A stretch of 25,924 bases of DNA from NCBI GenBank assembly GCA_021793115.1, contig JAJYTJ010000040.1, forward strand, positions 1 to 25,924. Reading direction: 5' to 3'. How positions within the stretch are numbered: position 1 is the stretch's first letter; every line of letters begins with the position of its first letter. The notes beneath the pieces are model-generated. The model was not told where the DNA came from. It saw only the letters and a list, made by a program, of their open reading frames with translations, and made no database searches. The stretch is from Actinomycetes bacterium (GTDB taxonomy: Bacteria > Actinomycetota > Actinomycetes > Actinomycetales > Cellulomonadaceae). Position numbers and translations under genes: made by a program. Positions 21,199 to 25,924 of this stretch are shown here, one piece after another.

Positions 21199-21944
21199 GC
21201 GAGCCCCTCCCCGCCGGTGCGGCCACCGACGAGCTCGACGAAGCGGTCCTCGAGCGTGGCGCCGGCGCGGACCTGCTCGAGCGTGCCGGCGGCGAGCACG
21301 TGTCCGGCGGCGATGACGGCGACGTGGTCGCACATGCGCTGCACCAGGTCCATGACGTGGCTCGAGACGATGACCGTGCCGCCGCCGCGCACGTAGCCGG
21401 TGAGGATGTCGCGGATGTTCGCCGCCGAGATCGGATCGACCGCCTCGAACGGCTCGTCGAGCACGAGCAGGCGCGGCGCGTGCACCAGCGCGCAGGCCAG
21501 CGACACCTTCTTCGCCATGCCGGCGGAGTAGTCGACGACGAGCGTGTCGCGGTCCGCGACGAGGTCGACCGCCTCGAGCAGCTCGTACGCGCGCCGGGTC
21601 GCCGTGGGGCGGTCGAGGCCGTGCAGCAGGCCCGCGTAGGTGACGAGCTGCGCGCCGGTCAGCCGGTCGAAGAGCTTGACCCCGTCCGGCAGCACGCCGA
21701 GGAGCGACTTGCCGCGCAGCGGGTCCGCCCACAGGTCGACTCCGTCCACCCACACCCCGCCGGCGTCGGGCCGCAGCAGGCCGGTGGCCATGAGCAGCGT
21801 GGTCGTCTTGCCCGCGCCGTTGGGCCCGACGAGCCCGTAGAACGAGCCGGCCGGCACGTCGAGGTCGATCCCCGCGACGGCCGTCTTGGCACCGAAGCGG
21901 CGCCACAGGCCGCGCAGGACGAGGGCGGGGGCGACGTCGGGCAC
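21168..21944 (-). CDS. ABC transporter ATP-binding protein (exporter, EcsA/Ytr-like)
   Basis: A 258-residue ATPase with Walker A GPNGAGKTT (40-48), Walker B LLVLDEP (159-165) followed by FEAVDP, and H-loop VSSH (His196). The signature is DYSAGMAKKVSLA (138-150) instead of LSGGQ, and the Q-loop reads VLPDGVKLFDRLT with Asp where Gln is usual. Both variants occur in a branch of ABC-2 exporters, so activity is still expected. The GTG start at 21942-21944 has no ribosome site but TATGCT six bases upstream, suggesting a leaderless mRNA. It is first in a two-gene unit with the permease, and divergent from rmuC. Confidence 0.9.
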   Translation of the reverse strand: MPDVAPALVLRGLWRRFGAKTAVAGIDLDVPAGSFYGLVGPNGAGKTTTLLMATGLLRPDAGGVWVDGVDLWADPLRGKSLLGVLPDGVKLFDRLTGAQLVTYAGLLHGLDRPTATRRAYELLEAVDLVADRDTLVVDYSAGMAKKVSLACALVHAPRLLVLDEPFEAVDPISAANIRDILTGYVRGGGTVIVSSHVMDLVQRMCDHVAVIAAGHVLAAGTLEQVRAGATLEDRFVELVGGRTGGEGLAWLRTSSASS

Positions 21945-21950
21945 GGCGCC

Positions 21951-21956
21951 AGCATA
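21951..21956 (-). promoter_or_regulatory. Putative leaderless -10 box of the ABC exporter unit
   Basis: TATGCT on the minus strand, then GGCGCC, then the GTG start. It fits the TANNNT core with transcription starting at the codon. No -35 or ribosome site is evident. Confidence 0.45.
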
Positions 21957-22092
21957 GGGAGCACCCAGGACACGCCCACGTCCTGTCGCCCGTTCGCCAC
22001 ACGGGGGCCGCGGCGCGGGGACGCCGGTGCAGGGCGCGCCGGGACGCGACGTCACGGGCCGTCGTGTCGGTGGCGCGTGGGACGGTGGCGGC

Positions 22093-23241
22093 ATGGACCT
22101 GGTGTCGGTGCTGGTGGGGCTCATCGTCGGGGCGGTGCTGGGGGCCGCCCCGGCGTGGGCGGTGGCCTCGGCCCGGGCGGCGGAGCGCGTGCGCCGCGCC
22201 GAGCTCGCGGCCGCGCGCGCCGGGGAGTTCGCGGCGCAGGAGAGGTCGGTACGCGCGCTGGTCGAACCGCTGACCCGCACGCTGGATCAGGTGCGGGCGG
22301 AGGTGGGTGCCGCGGAGCGGGCGAGGGCCGCCGGCCAGGCCGCGATGGCCGAGCAGGTGCTGCAGATGCGCGCCGCGTCCGAGGCCTTGCGTGGCGAGAC
22401 GGCGCAGCTCGTCACCGCCCTGCGGGCACCGCAGGTGCGCGGCCGCTGGGGCGAGACGCAGCTGCGCCGTGTGGTCGAGGCGGCCGGGATGCTGCCGCAC
22501 GTCGACTTCGTCGAGCAGGAGCAGGTGAGCACGGACGACGGCGCGCTGCGCCCGGACCTCGTGGTGCGGCTCGCCGGCGGCAAGCACGTGGTCGTCGACT
22601 CCAAGGTGGCGTTCCTCGGGTTCCTCGAGGCGGCGCAGGCGCCCGACGAGGCGACGCGGCTCGCACGGCTCGCTGACCACGCGCGCCACGTGCGACGCCA
22701 CGTGGACCAGCTCGCGGCCAAGCGGTACTGGGACCAGTTCGCGCCGGCCCCCGAGTTCGTCGTCATGTTCGTGCCGGCCGACGCCTTCTGGCAGGCCGCG
22801 CTCGACACCGACCCCACGCTCGCCGAGTACGCGTTCGAGCGGCACGTCGTCGTCGCGACGCCGTCCACCCTCCTGGCGCTGCTGCGCACCGTGGCGTACG
22901 CGTGGAAGCAGGACGCGCTCGCCAGCAACGCGCAGCAGGTGCTGTCCCTCGGCAAGGAGCTGCACGGCCGGCTCGCGACGCTGGGCGGTCACCTCACGCG
23001 GCTGGGCCGGGCCCTCGACGGCGCCGCCTCGGCCTACAACCAGGCCGTCGGCTCGCTCGAGACGCGCGTACTCGTGAGTGCCCGGCGGTTCGCCGACCTG
23101 GGCGTGGTCGAGGGCGACCTGGCCACGCCCCCGCCGCTGGACCCGCGGCTGTCGATGGTCAGCGCGCCGGAGCTCGTCGCGTCCGCCGCCGAGCAGGTCG
23201 TCGCGCTCGACGACGCCCGCGGTGCGACGGCCTCGGGCTGA
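22093..23241 (+). CDS. rmuC: DNA recombination protein RmuC homologue
   Basis: A 382-residue protein of the RmuC family, thought to limit recombination at inverted repeats and to carry a nuclease-like core. An N-terminal membrane segment (MDLVSVLVGLIVGAVLGAAP) is followed by an Ala/Glu/Arg-rich coiled coil (about 30-105). The core domain has RGRWGETQLRRVVEAAGML, HVVVDSKVAFLGFLEA and EFVVMFVPADAFWQAAL. All are family blocks. The ATG at 22093 is chosen because it opens onto the membrane segment; an upstream in-frame start would add a Gly/Arg-rich stretch with no support. The ribosome site is weak. It is convergent with ispH, 35 bp apart. Confidence 0.92.
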   Translation: MDLVSVLVGLIVGAVLGAAPAWAVASARAAERVRRAELAAARAGEFAAQERSVRALVEPLTRTLDQVRAEVGAAERARAAGQAAMAEQVLQMRAASEALRGETAQLVTALRAPQVRGRWGETQLRRVVEAAGMLPHVDFVEQEQVSTDDGALRPDLVVRLAGGKHVVVDSKVAFLGFLEAAQAPDEATRLARLADHARHVRRHVDQLAAKRYWDQFAPAPEFVVMFVPADAFWQAALDTDPTLAEYAFERHVVVATPSTLLALLRTVAYAWKQDALASNAQQVLSLGKELHGRLATLGGHLTRLGRALDGAASAYNQAVGSLETRVLVSARRFADLGVVEGDLATPPPLDPRLSMVSAPELVASAAEQVVALDDARGATASG

Positions 23242-23276
23242 ACGGCGCGGCGACCGGCCCTACGCCCCCTGCTAGG

Positions 23277-24302
23277 TCAGACGCCGCGGTCGGCCGCGGC
23301 GCGACGGGCCTGCGAGCGCGCCCGGCCCGGGTCGGCACCGCCGGTGCGCAGGTCGGCGCGCAGCTCGCGGGGCAGGGAGAACATGAGGTCCTCCGTGGCG
23401 GTGCGCACCTCGTCGACCTCGTCGAAGCCGAGTACCGCGAGGTGGGCGAGCACGTCGCGCACGAGGATCTCGGGCACGGACGCGCCGGACGTCACGCCGA
23501 CCGTCGCCGCACCGTCGAGCCACGCCGGGTCGATCTGCCCGGCCGCGTCGATGCGGTGCGCGGCGCCGGCGCCCGACTCACGGGCCACCTCGACGAGACG
23601 CACGGAGTTGGACGAGTTGGCCGAGCCGACCACCAGCACGACGTCGCACTGCGGCGCCATCTTCTTCACGGCGACCTGCCGGTTCTGGGTCGCGTAGCAG
23701 ATGTCGTCGGACGGCGGGTCGGCGAGGTTCGGGAACCGCTGCCGCAGGCGCCGCACGGTCTCCAGGGTCTCGTCCACGGAGAGCGTGGTCTGCGAGATCC
23801 ACACCACGCGGTCCGGGTCCCGGACCTGCACGCCGTCCACGTCGTCCGGCGAGTTGACCACCTGGATGTGCTCGGGCGCCTCGCCCGCGGTGCCCTCGAC
23901 CTCCTCGTGGCCGGCGTGGCCGATGAGCAGGATGTCGTAGTCCTCGGCCGCGAACCGCACGGCCTCCTTGTGCACCTTGGTCACCAGGGGGCAGGTGGCG
24001 TCGATCGTCACGAGCGCGCGCGCCGCCGCGGCCGCACGCACCGCGGGTGACACACCGTGCGCGGAGAAGACGACCCGCGCCCCCTCCGGCACCTCGTCGG
24101 TGTCGTGGACGAACACCGCCCCGCGCGCGGCCAGCGTCTCGACCACGTACTTGTTGTGGACGATCTCCTTGCGCACGTACACCGGGGCGCCGTACTGCTC
24201 GAGCGCCTTCTCGACGGCGACGACGGCCCGGTCGACACCGGCGCAGTACCCGCGGGGAGCCGCGAGCAGCACGCGCCGGGTGGCGACGGGGGTCTTGGGC
24301 AC
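23277..24302 (-). CDS. ispH: 4-hydroxy-3-methylbut-2-enyl diphosphate reductase (IspH/LytB)
   Basis: Last enzyme of the MEP pathway: an iron-sulfur enzyme that reduces HMBPP to IPP and DMAPP. The 341-residue protein has all three cluster cysteines, in [11 protein letters not shown] (Cys20), [11 protein letters not shown] (Cys104) and [10 protein letters not shown] (Cys202). Substrate residues also fit: EIVHNKYVV (His49), FSAHGVS (His82), [10 protein letters not shown] (His132, Glu134) and SQTTLS. The C-terminus carries a short Arg/Ala-rich tail. The start is GTG at 24300-24302, with TAGACT six bases upstream and no ribosome site. Its products feed the carotenoid operon in the same window. It diverges from xseA across a long inverted repeat. 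Confidence 0.97.
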   Translation of the reverse strand: MPKTPVATRRVLLAAPRGYCAGVDRAVVAVEKALEQYGAPVYVRKEIVHNKYVVETLAARGAVFVHDTDEVPEGARVVFSAHGVSPAVRAAAAARALVTIDATCPLVTKVHKEAVRFAAEDYDILLIGHAGHEEVEGTAGEAPEHIQVVNSPDDVDGVQVRDPDRVVWISQTTLSVDETLETVRRLRQRFPNLADPPSDDICYATQNRQVAVKKMAPQCDVVLVVGSANSSNSVRLVEVARESGAGAAHRIDAAGQIDPAWLDGAATVGVTSGASVPEILVRDVLAHLAVLGFDEVDEVRTATEDLMFSLPRELRADLRTGGADPGRARSQARRAAADRGV

Positions 24303-24308
24303 CCGGCC

Positions 24309-24314
24309 AGTCTA
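24309..24314 (-). promoter_or_regulatory. Putative leaderless -10 box of ispH
   Basis: TAGACT on the minus strand, then GGCCGG, then the GTG of ispH. Transcription would start on the codon. No Shine-Dalgarno is seen. Confidence 0.5.
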
Positions 24315-24337
24315 GGTTGACGCTCGCTCCGAGCCCT

Positions 24338-24416
24338 CCGAGCGCATCGTTCGTCACCGAACCCGACCCTTCCGTGCGCTGAAACCCTCGATCTCGACGT
24401 CGAACGATGCGCTCGG
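24338..24416. repeat. Perfect 16-bp inverted repeat between divergent ispH and xseA
   Basis: CCGAGCGCATCGTTCG (24338-24353) and CGAACGATGCGCTCGG (24401-24416) are exact reverse complements separated by 47 bp. Pairing stops at both ends. The left copy would lie at about -36 to -51 from the putative ispH transcript start. Because the genes diverge, a terminator is unlikely; paired operator sites or a small mobile palindromic unit are the options. Confidence 0.75.
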
Positions 24417-24564
24417 CGGCGGTGTGCCGTGCGCACCGCTGCGAGGTCTGTCGGTGGCATGGGGCAGGCTGTGCCGCGTGGAGCGTGACGAGAGGGAGCG
24501 GGGCTCCGGCGCGCCGCCCGAGGGGTCGGCGGACCGGGGCGGCACCAGCCGACCGGCCGCGCCG

Positions 24565-25815
24565 ATGGACGCGAGCCCGGACCGGCCGCTCCCCCTGCCC
24601 GTCAAGGCGGCCGAGACGACGGCGGAGCGCCCCTGGCCCGTCCGGCACCTCGTGCCCAAGATCGCGGACTACGTGGCGCGGATGTCGCCCGTCTGGGTCG
24701 AGGGCCAGGTGCTCAACCTCAAGCGCTGGAACAACCTGTACTTCCTCACGTTGCGCGACGTCGACCTCGACATGTCGCTGCGCGTGACCCTCCCGGCGCG
24801 CGACGTCGCGCCGATCGTCGACCGCCTGAGCGACGGCTCGCGGATCGTCGTGCACGCCCGGCCGCGGTTCCTCGAGCGCACGGGCGACCTCTCGTTCGCG
24901 GGCGATGCCGTGCGGCTCGTCGGGCTGGGCGAGCTGCTCGCGCAGATCGAGCGGCTCAAGGGCGTGCTCGCCGCGGAGGGGCTGTTCGACGAGACCCGGA
25001 AGGTGCCCCTGCCGTTCCTGCCGGCGGTCGTCGGGCTGGTGTGCGCGCAGCAGGGGGACGCCGAGCACGACGTCGTGTCCAACGCCCGCGCGCGCTGGCC
25101 CGCCGTCCGGTTCGAGATCCGCCGCGTCACCGTGCAAGGCGCGCGCGCGGTGCCGGAGGTCACCGCGGCGATCAGGGAGCTCGACGCCGACCCGGCGGTC
25201 GAGGTCGTCGTCGTCGCGCGCGGCGGCGGGAGCTTCGAGGACCTGCTGCCCTTCAGCAACGAGGCGCTCGTGCGCGCCGCCGCGGCGTGCCGCACGCCGC
25301 TCGTCAGCGCCATCGGCCACCACCTCGACCAGCCGCTCCTCGACCTCGTCGCCGACTGGCGCGCCTCGACGCCGACGGACGCCGCCAAGCGGGTCGTCCC
25401 GGACGTCACCGCCGAGCGGGCCGGCCTGCTGCAGGCGCGCCACCGCGCGCGCACCGCGCTGCGGCACCGGCTGGCGCGCGAGCAGGCCGGCCTCGACGCG
25501 CTGAGCAGCCGGCCCGTGCTGGTGCGGCCCGAGACGATGCTCGCGCCGCACCAGGCGCGCCTCGACGGGCTCGTCGGCCGCGGCCGGCGCACCAGCGCCG
25601 GCCTGCTCGGCGAGGCGCGGACCGAGGTCGCCGCGCTCGCGGCGCAGGTGCGGGCGCTCTCGCCCGCGGCCACGCTGGACCGTGGTTACGCCGTGGTCCA
25701 GCGCGCGGACGGGCTCGTCGTGCGGGAACCGGGCGAGGTCGCGGTGGACGACGAGCTGGCCGTGCGCGTGGCCCGCGGGCGCCTCGCCGCCCGCGTGACG
25801 AGGACATCCGGCTGA
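24565..25815 (+). CDS. xseA: Exodeoxyribonuclease VII large subunit
   Basis: Large subunit of the bidirectional single-strand exonuclease ExoVII. From the ATG at 24565 it has 416 residues: a Pro-rich start leading to RPWPVRHLVPKIADYVARM, an OB fold (VWVEGQVLNLKRWNNLYFLT), the catalytic core with VVVVARGGGSFEDLLPFSNE and SAIGHHLDQPLLDLVADWRA, then a long coiled-coil region and the C-terminal LDRGYAVVQ strand. The usual GHExD motif reads GHHLD, so the normally conserved Glu is His, while the His and Asp thought important are kept. Start choice is uncertain: GTG at 24478 would add 29 residues and neither has a good ribosome site. xseB follows 49 bp later. Confidence 0.9.
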   Translation: MDASPDRPLPLPVKAAETTAERPWPVRHLVPKIADYVARMSPVWVEGQVLNLKRWNNLYFLTLRDVDLDMSLRVTLPARDVAPIVDRLSDGSRIVVHARPRFLERTGDLSFAGDAVRLVGLGELLAQIERLKGVLAAEGLFDETRKVPLPFLPAVVGLVCAQQGDAEHDVVSNARARWPAVRFEIRRVTVQGARAVPEVTAAIRELDADPAVEVVVVARGGGSFEDLLPFSNEALVRAAAACRTPLVSAIGHHLDQPLLDLVADWRASTPTDAAKRVVPDVTAERAGLLQARHRARTALRHRLAREQAGLDALSSRPVLVRPETMLAPHQARLDGLVGRGRRTSAGLLGEARTEVAALAAQVRALSPAATLDRGYAVVQRADGLVVREPGEVAVDDELAVRVARGRLAARVTRTSG

Positions 25816-25864
25816 CGGCGGTCCGGCGTCCTGCGGTGTCCGTGCGGACTGGTTGACTTGGCGC

Positions 25865-25924
25865 GTGCCCACCGCAGGTCGCAAGCCCCCCGCCGAGGAC
25901 CCCCACGCCGACGTCGCCGCGCTC
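25865..25924 (+). CDS. xseB: Exodeoxyribonuclease VII small subunit, first residues only
   Basis: From a GTG at 25865 the frame reads MPTAGRKPPAEDPHADVAAL and runs off the right edge. Actinobacterial XseB proteins have a short variable start leading to an xxxDVAALSYEEARDEL-like segment, and the visible end fits that. Together with the position 49 bp after xseA this makes xseB the best call, but only 20 residues are visible. No ribosome site is seen. Confidence 0.6.
   Translation, partial: MPTAGRKPPAEDPHADVAAL

Noticed and set aside
17795..21226. A single 1143-codon minus-strand frame running through the dedA region into ychF
   Set aside because: Only its last 363 codons match YchF; the rest is an antisense or out-of-frame reading of dedA and the ABC permease.
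19639..22992. A 1117-codon minus-strand frame suggesting a huge fusion transporter
   Set aside because: Only the part from the GTG at 21198 is permease-like; upstream it reads the ATPase gene out of frame and rmuC antisense.

Overview
The window is very GC-rich (above 70% by eye), with third codon positions almost always G or C, tightly packed genes, many GTG starts and several starts that look leaderless. Together with a C50-carotenoid operon of the Corynebacterium/Micrococcus type, two WYL/MarR-type regulators, a DUF2510 protein and the conserved neighbourhood ychF / rmuC / ispH / xseA-xseB, this points to an actinobacterium, most likely of the order Micrococcales (Cellulomonas-like). The genus is inference. 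I see no rRNA, tRNA, CRISPR array, insertion sequence or phage gene.

Layout. (1) 1-2460, minus strand: the start of a peptide/oligopeptide ABC importer. A lipoprotein binding protein is followed by its first permease, which runs off the left edge, with a strong hairpin between them. (2) 2689-3866, minus strand: a rhomboid-like membrane protein overlapping the end of a MarR-type regulator placed like CrtR. (3) 3945-11856, plus strand: an eight-gene operon idi-crtE-crtB-crtI-crtYe-crtYf-crtEb-mmpL for a cyclic C50 carotenoid. Nearly every junction is a 4-nt ATGA overlap. (4) 11936-13743: a MacB/LolCD-like ABC pair (FtsX-type permease plus ATPase) behind its own palindromic promoter region. (5) 13809-14825, minus strand: a tocopherol-cyclase-family protein, preceded by a roughly 500-bp stretch that is unusually rich in hairpins. 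(6) 15335-16828: a WYL-type regulator divergent from a VOC-fold protein, with a palindrome over the regulator's start codon. (7) 16853-17626: a DUF2510 membrane protein of unknown role. (8) 17795-25924: housekeeping genes ychF, dedA, an ABC-2-type exporter pair, rmuC, ispH, xseA and the first codons of xseB.

How the genes fit together. IspH makes IPP and DMAPP at the end of the MEP pathway, and Idi balances the two. CrtE builds GGPP, CrtB condenses it to phytoene and CrtI desaturates that to lycopene. CrtEb adds two C5 units from DMAPP and CrtYe/CrtYf close the end rings. Having idi first in the operon fits the extra DMAPP demand of C50 elongation (inference). The MmpL protein, translationally coupled at the end, may place or export the pigment or a related lipid. 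The MarR regulator diverges from idi across an imperfect 27-bp palindrome and is the obvious candidate controller.

The least explained parts are the rhomboid-like partner of the regulator, the tocopherol-cyclase relative, the structured gap near 15.0-15.2 kb, and a perfect 16-bp inverted repeat between ispH and xseA.
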